From NCBI GenBank assembly GCA_002715505.1, contig PAZF01000017.1, positions 1-64,000 on the forward strand: a stretch of DNA of 64,000 nucleotides. Reading direction: 5' to 3'. Shown here one piece after another: positions 1-10,613 of this stretch. Below the pieces are notes generated by a model. It was not told where the DNA came from. It ran no database searches and saw only the letters and a program-made list of their open reading frames with translations. This stretch comes from Candidatus Pelagibacterales bacterium. Its GTDB lineage: Bacteria; Pseudomonadota; Alphaproteobacteria; TMED109. A program made the position numbers and the translations under genes. How positions within the stretch are numbered: the first letter of the stretch is position 1; each line of letters begins with the position of its first letter.

Positions 1-1
1 A

Positions 2-1453
2 GTTTTTAGTGATCAAGAATATGCAGAAGATATTAGACTTAAGTATAGATTTCTTGATTTAAGAAGAAAAAAAATTCATGAAAATATTATTTTAAGATCA
101 AAGGTAATTTCATTTATTAGAGATAAAATGATAAAAATAGGTTTTTTAGAATTCCAGACTCCTATTCTGACCGCTTCAAGCCCTGAGGGAGCAAGGGATT
201 TTTTAGTTCCCAGCAGAGTACATCCAGGAAAGTTTTATGCATTACCACAGGCTCCTCAACAATTTAAACAAATGGTTATGATTTCAGGTTTTGATAAATA
301 TTTTCAAATAGCTCCTTGCTTTAGAGATGAAGATGCTAGAGCAGATAGAAGTCCTGGAGAGTTTTATCAATTAGATATTGAAATGGCATTTGTCAATCAG
401 GAAGACATATTTAGTTTGTTAGAAAAAGTAATAGAAAAAACTTTTACTAAGTTTTCTAAAAAACCAATTTCTCAAGTTCCCTTTCCAAGAATTCCTTATG
501 CGGAAGCATTAGACAAGTACGGAACAGATAAACCAGACCTTAGAAACCCTTTAAAGATACAAGAATACACAGAATTCTTTAAAAGTGATAAAGTTAACCT
601 AAATATTTTTAAGAAAATTATCGAACAGGAAGGAATAGTCAAAGTTATAGTAGCACCTTTAGGAAATGAAAAACCTAGATCTTTTTTTGACAAACTTAAT
701 GATTGGGCAAGAGATGAGGGGGCTTCAGGATTAGGATATATGACCTTTAAAGATGAAGGACAAGGACTCATAGGAAAAGGACCGATTGCAAAAAATATTG
801 AAATAAAAATGCAAAAAAAATTAATTTTAGATTTAAAAATTAAAGAAGATGATGCAGTTTTTTTTATTTGTGACAAGAAAAAGGAAGCTATTAAATTTAG
901 TGGTAAAGTAAGAATTAAATTAGCAGAAGCTCTAAATTTAATTAATGAAGAAAAATTCATGTTTTGTTGGATTGTAGATTTTCCAATGTATGAAATTGAT
1001 GAAAATACAAAAAGGATAAATTTCAGTCATAATCCTTTTTCTATGCCACAAGGAGGCTTAGATAGTCTTGAGACAAAAGATCCATTAGAAATTAAAGCAT
1101 TTCAGTATGATATAGTCTGCAATGGGGTAGAACTTTCTTCAGGAGCTATTAGAAATCATAATCCAGAAATTATGAAAAAAGCTTTTGATATTGCAGGTTA
1201 TACCGAAGATGTAATAAAAAAAGAATTTCCGTCTCTTTATTATGCATTTCAATTTGGAGCTCCTCCTCACGGTGGTATAGCTCCGGGACTAGATAGAATT
1301 GTGATGCTAATAGCTGGTGAGCAAAATATAAGGGATATTACTATGTTTCCTATGAACCAAAAAGCTGAAGATCTTCTAATGGGAGCGCCTAGTGATGTTA
1401 AAGAAGAACAACTTAAAGAACTTAATATTAAACTTTTAGAAGATGAAGAATAA
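2..1453 (+). CDS. aspS: aspartyl-tRNA synthetase, 5'-truncated by window edge
   Basis: Frame is open from base 2 ([22 protein letters not shown]...), upstream of the listed ORF start at 128; class II aaRS motifs incl. [22 protein letters not shown] and [11 protein letters not shown]. Confidence 0.97.
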   Translation, partial: VFSDQEYAEDIRLKYRFLDLRRKKIHENIILRSKVISFIRDKMIKIGFLEFQTPILTASSPEGARDFLVPSRVHPGKFYALPQAPQQFKQMVMISGFDKYFQIAPCFRDEDARADRSPGEFYQLDIEMAFVNQEDIFSLLEKVIEKTFTKFSKKPISQVPFPRIPYAEALDKYGTDKPDLRNPLKIQEYTEFFKSDKVNLNIFKKIIEQEGIVKVIVAPLGNEKPRSFFDKLNDWARDEGASGLGYMTFKDEGQGLIGKGPIAKNIEIKMQKKLILDLKIKEDDAVFFICDKKKEAIKFSGKVRIKLAEALNLINEEKFMFCWIVDFPMYEIDENTKRINFSHNPFSMPQGGLDSLETKDPLEIKAFQYDIVCNGVELSSGAIRNHNPEIMKKAFDIAGYTEDVIKKEFPSLYYAFQFGAPPHGGIAPGLDRIVMLIAGEQNIRDITMFPMNQKAEDLLMGAPSDVKEEQLKELNIKLLEDEE

Positions 1454-1464
1454 CTTTCTAATAT

Positions 1465-2475
1465 TTAGTCGCTGACTTTTATCAATAGTTTACCAAAGTT
1501 TTTACCCTTCATAAGACCTATAAATGCTTCTGGAGCTTTATCTAAGCCATTTACGATATCTTCTTTCCATATTAACTGTCCTTTGCTTAACCAAGATGCC
1601 ATTCTTTTCCTAGCTATTGGATATCTTTGTTCAAATCTAAAAACCAAAAATCCTTCAACGGAAGCTTGATTTGTAAGAACGGCTCTTTGTACTCGCATAC
1701 CTGCCTCCATCTCTGTCAGGTTATATTGTGATATAACTCCACAAACTCCAATTCTACCAAATGGTGCAATATTAGAAATAACATCGTCGGAAATTTTACC
1801 TCCAACATTATCAAAGTAAATATTTACTCCATCAGGACAATATTCTTTTACCTTTTTATAAACATTATCTTTTTTATAATTAATAACTTCATCAAAATTT
1901 AAAATTTTCTTAATATATTTACACTTTTCTTCTGTCCCAGCAATTCCAATAACATTACAACCAGCAATTTTAGCTAACTGACCTACTAATTGACCAACTG
2001 CTCCTGATGCTGCAGAAACTACTACATTATCACCAGGAATAGGTTTACAAACTTCAAAAAGTCCAAAATATGCTGTCATTCCAGGCATACCTAAAACTCC
2101 AACAGCTGTTTGTATTGGAGCAAGATTTGTATCTATTTTTCTAATATTATTTGTACTTATTTTTGCATACTCTTGCCATCCTAGCGTAAATCCTTCAACT
2201 ATATCCCCTTGTTTATATTTAGGGCAATTGCTGAATACAACCTTCCCAACTGCTCCTCCTGTAATAACATCACCTAATTGAAGAGGAAGTGCATAGCTTT
2301 TAGCTTCACTCATTCTTCCTCTCATGTATGGGTCCAATGAAAGCCAAAGTATTTTTACAATCACTTCACCATAATTTATTGTTTCGATTGTCTCATTGAC
2401 TATTTCAAAATCATTTATGCTAGGAAATCCTACAGGTCTATTTTTTAAAACTATTTTTTGATTTGTATACTTCAT
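1465..2475 (-). CDS. NADP-dependent oxidoreductase, MDR superfamily (CurA / prostaglandin reductase-like)
   Basis: LDPYMRGRM, AASGAVGQLVGQLAKIAGC and YFDNVGG motifs. Confidence 0.9.
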   Translation of the reverse strand: MKYTNQKIVLKNRPVGFPSINDFEIVNETIETINYGEVIVKILWLSLDPYMRGRMSEAKSYALPLQLGDVITGGAVGKVVFSNCPKYKQGDIVEGFTLGWQEYAKISTNNIRKIDTNLAPIQTAVGVLGMPGMTAYFGLFEVCKPIPGDNVVVSAASGAVGQLVGQLAKIAGCNVIGIAGTEEKCKYIKKILNFDEVINYKKDNVYKKVKEYCPDGVNIYFDNVGGKISDDVISNIAPFGRIGVCGVISQYNLTEMEAGMRVQRAVLTNQASVEGFLVFRFEQRYPIARKRMASWLSKGQLIWKEDIVNGLDKAPEAFIGLMKGKNFGKLLIKVSD

Positions 2476-2476
2476 A

Positions 2477-3268
2477 TTATCTCCTTGAAATTAAATTTTC
2501 CATTGGACTCGTAGCATGACCATAATTCTTTTTTTTCATTCTTTCTGCCAAAAAGCATTGTCTTCCAGCAATTACTGCGTTTTTGAATGATTTTGCCATT
2601 AATATAGGAAATTTAGCTTCTGCTATTGCTGAGTTTACTAAAACTGCTTCACATCCAAGTTCCATCGCCAATGAGGCATCTGAGGCTGTTCCTAAACCTG
2701 CATCTAAAATTACAGGAAGTTTTGCTTGTTCAATTATTAATTGTATATTTAACGGATTTAATATGCCAAGACCAGATCCAATTGGTGCTCCCAAGGGCAT
2801 AATAGCAGAGCACCCAGTTTCTTCTAAGATTTTACAAAGGACTGGGTCATCGTTACAATACGCCAAAACTTTAAATCCATCAGCTACTAGTTTTTCTGAG
2901 GCGTTTATAGTTTCAATCATATTAGGATATAAGGTTTTTTCATCTGATAATACTTCCAATTTTACCATATCCCAGCCTCCGAGCTCTTTAGCTAGTCTTA
3001 GAGTTCTAAGAGCTTCTTTTGCGTTAAAACATCCTGCTGTATTAGGCAAAAAAGTATATTTTTTAGGATTAATATAATCAGTAAGCTTAGGTTTATTTTT
3101 ATCAGTTAAGTTAACTCTTCTAATGGCTACAGTTACAATTTCAGCGCCACTTGCCTCAAGGGCTTGCTTATTTATTTGATAGTTGGAAAATTTACCAGTT
3201 CCAATAATTAATCTGGAAGTAAATTTACCATTTGCTATCTTGACTTTGCTATCTGAATACTCATTCAC
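2477..3268 (-). CDS. thiG: thiazole synthase ThiG
   Basis: SRLIIGTGKFSNY, VTVAIRRVN, AIMPLGAPIGSGLGI and VILDAGLGTASDA motifs; adjacent to thiS. Confidence 0.96.
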   Translation of the reverse strand: MNEYSDSKVKIANGKFTSRLIIGTGKFSNYQINKQALEASGAEIVTVAIRRVNLTDKNKPKLTDYINPKKYTFLPNTAGCFNAKEALRTLRLAKELGGWDMVKLEVLSDEKTLYPNMIETINASEKLVADGFKVLAYCNDDPVLCKILEETGCSAIMPLGAPIGSGLGILNPLNIQLIIEQAKLPVILDAGLGTASDASLAMELGCEAVLVNSAIAEAKFPILMAKSFKNAVIAGRQCFLAERMKKKNYGHATSPMENLISRR

Positions 3269-3269
3269 T

Positions 3270-3485
3270 CTATCCTCCTCCTATAAACTGAACAATTTCT
3301 ATTTTGTCATTGTTTTGTAAAAATGTATTTTTATATTGAGACTTAGGTATAACACTACAGTTTATTTCAATAGCTATTCCATTATTACTTATTTTAAGAT
3401 CTTTCAAAAGAGTTTGTAGGTTATTTTGTTTATCAAAAGTTTTTTTCTTTCCATTAATAAATACTTGTATTTTATTTTGCGTCAT
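3270..3485 (-). CDS. thiS: sulfur carrier protein ThiS
   Basis: 71 aa ubiquitin-like protein ending in VQFIGGG; next to thiG. Confidence 0.92.
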   Translation of the reverse strand: MTQNKIQVFINGKKKTFDKQNNLQTLLKDLKISNNGIAIEINCSVIPKSQYKNTFLQNNDKIEIVQFIGGG

Positions 3486-3515
3486 TTTTATTATAATATA
3501 AGAAAATTTAGTAAA

Positions 3516-3977
3516 ATGACTAATAAAAAAATTTTAATTATAAATGGTCCTAATTTAAATTTATTAGGAAAGAGAGAGTCTAAAATATATGGACTCAATA
3601 GTTTAAAAGACTTAGAGAGGAATATGAAAGCCTATTCTAAAAAAAAAAAAGCTAAAGTTTCTTTTTTTCAATCTAATTCGGAAGGAGAAATTATAGATTT
3701 CATACAAAAAAATATTGAAAAATATTCAGCAATAATCATAAACGCTGGAGCATACTCTCATACCTCATTAGCTATTTGTGACTGTTTACGTATTTTTCAA
3801 GGCTTGATATATGAAGTACACATTAGTAATATCTATAATAGAGAAAAGTATAGAAGATATTCTTATTTATCTGATATAAGTAGTGTAGTAATATGTGGTT
3901 TAGGGTTTTTAGGATATGAAGTTGCAATAGATTTAGCTCTAGTTAACCATAAATCAATAAAGGATGGGTATGTTTAA
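3516..3977 (+). CDS. aroQ: 3-dehydroquinate dehydratase, type II
   Basis: ILIINGPNLNLLGKRE, INAGAYSHTSLAI, EVHISNIYNREKYR; start placed at ATG 3516. Confidence 0.95.
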   Translation: MTNKKILIINGPNLNLLGKRESKIYGLNSLKDLERNMKAYSKKKKAKVSFFQSNSEGEIIDFIQKNIEKYSAIIINAGAYSHTSLAICDCLRIFQGLIYEVHISNIYNREKYRRYSYLSDISSVVICGLGFLGYEVAIDLALVNHKSIKDGYV

Positions 3978-4422
3978 GTTTAAAATTGATAAAAAAGCAA
4001 TAGAATTACTCTGTGAAGTAATGAAAAAAAATAGTTTGACAGAGATAGAAGTAAAGAATGGAAGTAGGTGTATAAAATTATCAAAAAATTATAACAATAA
4101 TACATTTGTTAATACTGTCAAAGAAAGCTCTTCTCTAAACGAGGAAAAAAATAGTAAGAGTATTGATAAGAAAAAATCTTTGAGCTTAGAAAATACTGTT
4201 AAGGCTCCTATGTTAGGGACTTTATATCATTCTCCTTCTCCTAATGCTAAGCCATTTATAAAAGTAGGATCTAAGATTAAGGCCGGTGATGTAATATTTA
4301 TAATAGAAGCAATGAAGACAATGAACCAGGTTAAAAGTGATAAAGCTGGTGTTGTTAAAAAAATACTTGTAAAAAATGCTATGCCTGTAGAATTTGATCA
4401 AGACCTAATCGTAGTTGAATAA
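3970..4422 (+). CDS. accB: acetyl-CoA carboxylase biotin carboxyl carrier protein
   Basis: VKAPMLGTLYHSPSP and biotinyl motif IIEAMKTMNQV; followed by accC. Confidence 0.95.
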   Translation: MFKFKIDKKAIELLCEVMKKNSLTEIEVKNGSRCIKLSKNYNNNTFVNTVKESSSLNEEKNSKSIDKKKSLSLENTVKAPMLGTLYHSPSPNAKPFIKVGSKIKAGDVIFIIEAMKTMNQVKSDKAGVVKKILVKNAMPVEFDQDLIVVE

Positions 4423-5763
4423 ATGTTTAAAAAAATCCTAGTGGCTAATAGAGGTGAAATTGCCGTTAGAATAATAAGAGCTTGTACAGAACTAGGAATA
4501 AAGAGTGTTGCAATTCATTCTAAAGCTGATGAAGATGCAATGCATGTTAAAATGGCGGATGAGAGTATCTGTATTGGCGGTAATTTATCTAAAGATAGCT
4601 ATCTAAATATTCCGGCAATAATAACAGCAGCAGAGCTTACAGCTGCAGAAGCTATTCATCCAGGCTATGGATTTTTATCTGAAAATGCAAGATTTGTAAG
4701 TATTTTAGAAGATCATGATATTACCTTTATAGGGCCAAAGTCAGAACATATAGAAATAATGGGAGATAAAATTAAAGCTAGAGAAACTATTTCAAAAACT
4801 GGTATCCCTTTAGTTCCTGGATCAAAAGGAGACATATCAAATTTAAATGTTTTAAAGAAGACTGCTTTAGAAATAGGTTATCCTATAATAATTAAAGCTG
4901 CCGCCGGAGGAGGAGGAAAAGGAATGAAGGTAGTGCAGGATGAAAGTTCTCTCTTAGAACAATATGAGTTAGCTAAGGCAGAAGCTAAAGCGAACTTTGG
5001 AAATGATCAGGTTTACATTGAAAAGTTTTTAGAAAACCCTAAACATATAGAATTTCAAATTTTTGCAGATAAATACGGCAATGTCATTCATCTTGGCGAA
5101 AGAGATTGTTCTATGCAAAGGAGGCATCAAAAAATAATAGAAGAGGCTCCAGCTTTGAACATTAATTCAACTGCAAAGAAAAAGGTTTTAAAAGCTATCA
5201 CTACTGCTATGAAAAAAATAAAGTATATAGGAGCCGGCACTGTAGAAATGCTATATGAAAAAGATAAATTCTACTTCATAGAAATGAATACCAGGTTGCA
5301 GGTAGAACACCCTATAACAGAAATGATTACAGGTTTTGATATAGTTGCTGAACAAATAAAAGTAGCTAGTGGAATAAAGTTAGAAATTAAACAAGAAGAT
5401 ATAACCTTTAGAGGACATGCGATAGAATGCAGAATTAATGCTGAAAATTCTAAATCATTTCAGCCTTCACCAGGTTTAATATCTGCGTATCATACTCCTG
5501 GAGGTCCAGGAGTGAGAATAGACTCTGCGGCATTTGATCAGTATAGAGTATTACCATATTATGATAGTTTGATAGGAAAACTCATAGTACATGCTAATAA
5601 CAGAGAATTAGCAATTTCGAAGATGCTTAGAGCTTTAAACGAATTTATTATAGAAGGAATTGATACAACTTTAGATTTACATAAAGAAATTATTTCTTCT
5701 AAGGAATTTAAAGCTTATAATTATGATATTAAATGGCTAGAAGAATACCTTGCTAAAAAATAA
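4423..5763 (+). CDS. accC: acetyl-CoA carboxylase biotin carboxylase subunit
   Basis: ILVANRGEIAVRIIRA, AAAGGGGKGMKVV, EMNTRLQVEHPITE. Confidence 0.98.
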   Translation: MFKKILVANRGEIAVRIIRACTELGIKSVAIHSKADEDAMHVKMADESICIGGNLSKDSYLNIPAIITAAELTAAEAIHPGYGFLSENARFVSILEDHDITFIGPKSEHIEIMGDKIKARETISKTGIPLVPGSKGDISNLNVLKKTALEIGYPIIIKAAAGGGGKGMKVVQDESSLLEQYELAKAEAKANFGNDQVYIEKFLENPKHIEFQIFADKYGNVIHLGERDCSMQRRHQKIIEEAPALNINSTAKKKVLKAITTAMKKIKYIGAGTVEMLYEKDKFYFIEMNTRLQVEHPITEMITGFDIVAEQIKVASGIKLEIKQEDITFRGHAIECRINAENSKSFQPSPGLISAYHTPGGPGVRIDSAAFDQYRVLPYYDSLIGKLIVHANNRELAISKMLRALNEFIIEGIDTTLDLHKEIISSKEFKAYNYDIKWLEEYLAKK

Positions 5764-6430
5764 ACTTAATTTCCCTAATTACAGAATTCCTTTAGATACG
5801 GTATTACAAGCTTATAAAGATGGCCTGTTTCCTATGGCAGAAACTGCTGAAAGCAATGAGATATATTGGGTTGAACCAAAAAAGAGAGGAGTGTTTTTTT
5901 TTGATAAAATTAGAGTTCCTAAAAAATTAAAAAAAATAGCAAAAAGTAATCCTTTCGAAATATCAGTTGACTTGCAATTTAATGAAGTAATCGAAAACTG
6001 TTCAAAACTTACCTCAACAAGGAAAGATACTTGGATAAATAATACAATTAAATTAATTTATTTAGAACTATTTGAAAAAGGATTTGCCCATAGTGTAGAG
6101 TGCTATTTGGATAAGAAGTTAGTTGGAGGTCTATATGGTGTTTCTATCGGAGGAGTTTTTTTTGGAGAAAGCATGTTCAGCTTTGTAAGTAATGCTTCTA
6201 AATTTGCCTTATTTCACTTAATAGAGAGATTAAAGGTTGGTAAATACGATTTTATAGATACTCAGTTTATTAATGATCATTTATCACAATTTGGAGCAAT
6301 AGAAATCACCAATAATAGTTTCAAGCGTTTACTTGCAAGTAGTCTTAGAAAAAATAGTAATTTTTATAAATACAACCCAAAAGGATTTATTTCCAATAAA
6401 CTATTTCCTTTAAATAATAAAATAATTTAA
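5750..6430 (+). CDS. aat: leucyl/phenylalanyl-tRNA--protein transferase
   Basis: YKDGLFPMAE, FAHSVECY, GGLYGVSIGGVFFGESMFS; TTG start overlapping accC. Confidence 0.94.
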   Translation: MLKNKLNFPNYRIPLDTVLQAYKDGLFPMAETAESNEIYWVEPKKRGVFFFDKIRVPKKLKKIAKSNPFEISVDLQFNEVIENCSKLTSTRKDTWINNTIKLIYLELFEKGFAHSVECYLDKKLVGGLYGVSIGGVFFGESMFSFVSNASKFALFHLIERLKVGKYDFIDTQFINDHLSQFGAIEITNNSFKRLLASSLRKNSNFYKYNPKGFISNKLFPLNNKII

Positions 6431-6431
6431 C

Positions 6432-6779
6432 TTATTTTTTTTTACACTCTAATAACCATATATCGTTTATAGGATGTTCTAAACTATTTATGCTTGGGCT
6501 TGATGAAAACATCCAACCCTTAAAAATATTTTCATTTTTTTTTAAATCTTTAATTATAATATAGGCATAATTCTCAATTTCCATATTAATAGGATTTTGA
6601 TAGCAGTATTTTACATTAATAGATAATTTAGAAAAATTAACTGTCTTATTTATAGGGGTATTTAAAATAAAAGATCTTCCTGTTGTTCTGTCTATTGCTC
6701 TAAGTTTAGCTGTTAATTCTGCAAAAGCATTTTTAAATAAAAAACAAATAATTAAAGAAAAAAAAACTTTTTTAAACAT
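6432..6779 (-). CDS. DUF2155 domain secreted protein
   Basis: Signal peptide; AIDRTTGRS, FKGWMFSSSPSINSLEHPINDIWLLEC; typical neighbour of aat in alphaproteobacteria. Confidence 0.85.
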   Translation of the reverse strand: MFKKVFFSLIICFLFKNAFAELTAKLRAIDRTTGRSFILNTPINKTVNFSKLSINVKYCYQNPINMEIENYAYIIIKDLKKNENIFKGWMFSSSPSINSLEHPINDIWLLECKKK

Positions 6780-6999
6780 CTTTTATGGTATTTTTCATAT
6801 TTTTTACTATATCTTGTATAACTTTTTTAAATTGATTTTCATCAACTCCAATTAAAACCGCCTCGTCAAATATATCTTTAAGCATTTCGGTTAGCTCATC
6901 TAAATTACCATTAATTACCTTGATTTTTTCCTTACATGATATTGTATTTTTATTTTTATCAACCCAATATTTAGGGATTAATTTATTGTTATTTCTCAT
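6772..6999 (-). CDS. small conserved hypothetical protein (start likely the internal ATG at 6999)
   Basis: Compact ORF between DUF2155 and NDUFA12 genes; KYWVDKNKNTISCKEKIKVINGNLDELTEML. Confidence 0.7.
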   Translation of the reverse strand: MRNNNKLIPKYWVDKNKNTISCKEKIKVINGNLDELTEMLKDIFDEAVLIGVDENQFKKVIQDIVKNMKNTIKDV

Positions 7000-7000
7000 T

Positions 7001-7351
7001 TTAATTTGGTGTCCAATATTTATTTTTTTTTTGTACTGATTTTTTTGATTCACTTATTTTTCTTACTGGATGGTATGCTTGATTTGTTCCGGTTAGATTT
7101 TGTTTTCTATCTTTTTCCCAGATATACTTTTGATCCTTATCAAAGACGTTTACATCCTCACTGGTTAGCCATAATTGCCACTTGACTGGAATGGCAGTAG
7201 GATCTTTTATTTTATTATAGACTACCCATTTTTTTTTAATTTTTTTTTTAGAAATATAATAGCGATTTCCTAAGCTATCTATACCAACTTCTTTTCCAAA
7301 AAAAATGGTATATAAAATTGTACCTAAATTATTAACTAGTAATATATTCAT
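7001..7351 (-). CDS. NADH:ubiquinone oxidoreductase NDUFA12 family subunit
   Basis: GNRYYISKK, WVVYNK..DPTAIPVKWQLWL; NDUFA12/B17.2 family pattern. Confidence 0.88.
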   Translation of the reverse strand: MNILLVNNLGTILYTIFFGKEVGIDSLGNRYYISKKKIKKKWVVYNKIKDPTAIPVKWQLWLTSEDVNVFDKDQKYIWEKDRKQNLTGTNQAYHPVRKISESKKSVQKKNKYWTPN

Positions 7352-7356
7352 TTTGA

Positions 7357-8067
7357 CTATATTTTCTTAATAATCTCTTCTAGCTTTTTCATATCATAAG
7401 CACCTGGATAAAGTTTTTTATTAATAATAAAAGTTGGAGTCCCTCTTACATTCAATCCTTTAGCAAACTCAATATTATCTTCTATTATCTTGGCTGTTTT
7501 TTCAGAGTTCATATCTTTTTTAAATTTCTTCAAATCTAAATTTAAACTATCAGCTAAATCAATTAGATATTCATTACTTATTTTTTTTTTACTATCCAAC
7601 AAAGCTGTGTGATAACTGAAATAAGCATTTTGTCTATGAGCCGCGATTGCTGCTTTTGCTGCAGAATAAGAAGTCTCTGATAATATAGGGAAGTCTATAA
7701 AAACAACTTTTATATTTTTATATTTTTTTAAAAGCTTATTAATAATAATCAGTGTTTTTTTACAATAACTACAATTATAATCTATAAACTCTGTTATAAT
7801 AATGCTTCCAGAAATATTCCCTGTATGTGGAAAGTTTTCATATTTTTTATTTTTATAATAAGCTTCTATGTGAGACCTTTGTTTTTCCTCAAATTTAGCT
7901 TCCTGATTACTTCTATATTTTTCTAGAGATTCTATTAATATTTCAGGATTTTCAAGCAAGTATTTTTTTATTATTTTTTCTATTTCAGCTTGGGATGTAA
8001 TATTATCTATGGCTTGAACATTAATTACCATAAAATAAAAAATTAAAAATTTAATAAAAAATTTCAT
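7357..8067 (-). CDS. DsbA-family thioredoxin-fold protein (DsbG/Com1-like)
   Basis: Signal peptide; ITEFIDYNCSYCKKTL active site; RGTPTFIINKKLYPGA. Confidence 0.9.
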   Translation of the reverse strand: MKFFIKFLIFYFMVINVQAIDNITSQAEIEKIIKKYLLENPEILIESLEKYRSNQEAKFEEKQRSHIEAYYKNKKYENFPHTGNISGSIIITEFIDYNCSYCKKTLIIINKLLKKYKNIKVVFIDFPILSETSYSAAKAAIAAHRQNAYFSYHTALLDSKKKISNEYLIDLADSLNLDLKKFKKDMNSEKTAKIIEDNIEFAKGLNVRGTPTFIINKKLYPGAYDMKKLEEIIKKI

Positions 8068-8092
8068 ACCTTAATTAATATAATAGTTTAAT

Positions 8093-9445
8093 TCAATTTA
8101 CAATATTTAGAATATCATTTGCTCTTATGCTTTCAGGGCTATTAGTTTTGGTGTTTTTTACTACTCTCTCAGCAAAATACTTGCTTCTATTAAAGTCTCT
8201 CCTTATTAAAAACTCTTCGGCTGCAGATAAATCAGCCAGATTTTTCTCATTTAATTTATTGTGTGCAATACCCTTTAAATGCCAAGCTAGTATATTATTA
8301 GGTTCTAAAAATATAGTTTTTTCTAATAGATTTTTTGCATTTGTATAAGATGAAGAACTATTTCTTCTTTCTAAAAGCATATTTGCAAGCGCTATCATAA
8401 TTAATGGAGCAGGCTTTTCAATCACACTAAGAGATTTTTTATATGCATTTATGGCATTTTCTATCTTTCCATTTTCTGCATATATTTGCCCTTTTAACTC
8501 TAAAAAGTAGGGGTCACTGGGGTAATCCTTTAATAGTGAGTTTATAGATAAAATAGCTTCTTCATACATAGGAATTCTAAAATATGCTATAGCTCTAGCA
8601 TACCTCTGATGGATACTATTATCTTTATTGACAAGTAAAGTTTTTCCAGGAGGGTCTGTAAATGCATTTATCTTTGATTGTAACCTTTTATAAAGAATTT
8701 TATCTTTATTAGGCTCTACAATTTTGTCAGATAATTTATGTTTTCTTATAAACTTTAATCTTTCTCTAGATAGTGGATGGGTTCTAAGAAAAGGGTCTTG
8801 TCTACTTGATATCAGTAACTCTTGACCAGCAAGTTGTTCTAGTATAATGCCTAAGGCTCCAGGATCTCTATTAGCTTTCTTAAGATATTTTATACCTAAA
8901 GCATCAGCAGCAAACTCATTTGCTCTACTAAATGCAAAAAACCTTCTTCTTGATATATCAGGTCCAATAGCCAATATACCTTTTGCAATTTCCGCAGAGT
9001 CATTTCTGGAAATAGTCTGACTTTTTGCTCCTACTAGTAATACACCAATTCCTAAAAGACTGGTAAAAAATTGATTATTAGATAAATTTTTTATTTTTTC
9101 TTTAATTTTCAAAATATGACCCGCAGATATATGTCCAGCTTCATGAGCTATGACTCCAATTACTCCACTAGCACTCCCAGCTTTAGTTATAAGGCCAGTA
9201 TTAATAAACATATTATTGCCATCAATTACAAAAGCATTTATTTTCTGATCAGCAATAATATGTATTTTTATTTGCTTAGCATCCATATTAGCTGCTTTAA
9301 ATATGGGTTCAGCCCAACTATCTATAGCAAACTCTAACTCAGTATCCCTTATATAATTTGCGGAAAGAATATTCTTTTCTAAAAAGAAATAAGCAATAAA
9401 AGAAAAAAGCAATAAAAGCTTAAATTTTTTATAAAAATATATCAT
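8093..9445 (-). CDS. M48 family metalloprotease with TPR domain (BepA-like)
   Basis: GVIAHEAGHISAGH zinc site; RANEFAADALG; C-terminal TPRs; start placed at internal ATG 9445. Confidence 0.9.
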   Translation of the reverse strand: MIYFYKKFKLLLLFSFIAYFFLEKNILSANYIRDTELEFAIDSWAEPIFKAANMDAKQIKIHIIADQKINAFVIDGNNMFINTGLITKAGSASGVIGVIAHEAGHISAGHILKIKEKIKNLSNNQFFTSLLGIGVLLVGAKSQTISRNDSAEIAKGILAIGPDISRRRFFAFSRANEFAADALGIKYLKKANRDPGALGIILEQLAGQELLISSRQDPFLRTHPLSRERLKFIRKHKLSDKIVEPNKDKILYKRLQSKINAFTDPPGKTLLVNKDNSIHQRYARAIAYFRIPMYEEAILSINSLLKDYPSDPYFLELKGQIYAENGKIENAINAYKKSLSVIEKPAPLIMIALANMLLERRNSSSSYTNAKNLLEKTIFLEPNNILAWHLKGIAHNKLNEKNLADLSAAEEFLIRRDFNRSKYFAERVVKNTKTNSPESIRANDILNIVN

Positions 9446-9454
9446 ACTTACATT

Positions 9455-10613
9455 TTGGAGGATATCACAATTTCTGAAAACAAAGACAAAATAAAACCTT
9501 TTTATGCTATAAAAATTTTTGAAAAAGGTAAAGAAATAGATCCAACAGGTAAAAAAACTATTCATTTATCTTTAGGCGAACCTTCGGTCTCGTTACCAAA
9601 AAAGCTTTTAGATCACGTAGGAAAAAAGCTATTAAAAAAAAAAAATTGGTTACACAGAGTCTATAGGTCTATTAGAACTACGAAAAGAAATAGTTAAACA
9701 TTATTCTATAAGATACAATATTAACATTAATGTAAATCAAGTGGCTATAACTTCTGGAGCATCTGCTTCTATTTTGCTTTCACTAATGTCTCTATTTAAA
9801 AAAGGCGATACTATTGCAATAGTATCACCTGGTTATCCATGTTATTTAAATATATTAAAATCTTTAAACTACAAAGTTTTTAATATACAAACCACAATAG
9901 AAAAAGGATTTAATATAGATTTAAATCAGATAGCGAGTCTGCCATACAAGGTTAAGGGATTAATTCTAGCAAGCCCAGCGAATCCTACTGGTGCTACAAT
10001 AGAATCTTCTAAACTAAAAGAAATAAATAATATTTGCTTAAAAAAAAATATTACTCTTATTTCAGATGAAATTTATCAAGGTATTAATTATCATAAAAAC
10101 TCCAAAGAACAGAGCCTTCTATCTCTCAATTCCAATGGCGTAATAATAAATAGCTTTTCAAAATATTTTTTAATGACAGGATGGCGTTTAGGCTGGATTA
10201 TAAGTAACAGAAAGCATATAGAGAAAATTAGCAGGATAGCGATGAATATTTATCTAAGCCCTTCGTCTATATCACAGTATACTGCATTAGAAACTTTCAA
10301 ATATTATGATTATTTTGACAATGTGGTAAATGGTTACTCTCAAAAAAGAAATTACCTAAAAAATAGGTTAAAAGAAATAGGACTTAATAACTTTTTTATT
10401 CCTAATGGTGCTTTTTATTTTTATATTAATATTTCAAAATTTACTAAAAATTCTTACAAATTTTGCGAGGAAATGGTAAATGATCTAAATATTACCACAG
10501 CCCCTGGAATCGATTTTGATAGCAAAAACGGAAATGCGTATATCAGGATATCATTTGCTGGAAAAAAAAATGACTTAGTAACTGCTTTAAATAAAATAGA
10601 AAAATGGTTATGA
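9455..10613 (+). pseudogene. class I/II pyridoxal-phosphate aminotransferase split by a -1 frameshift in an A12 run (9634-9645)
   Basis: ORF 9455-9697 and ORF 9741-10613 join if one A is skipped: ...GKKLLKKKIGYTESIGLLELRKEIVKHYS...; PLP-site SFSKYFLMTGWRLGW intact. Confidence 0.88.

Noticed and set aside
496-960. 154-aa ORF antisense to aspS; similarly 2583-3077, 11980-12387, 23207-23743 and 34504-34875
   Set aside because: These lie fully inside confident genes on the other strand; their composition is what antisense translation of AT-rich coding DNA gives, with no motifs.
3486-3515. TPP riboswitch upstream of thiS-thiG
   Set aside because: Only 30 bp separate thiS from the divergent aroQ start; no room for the aptamer.
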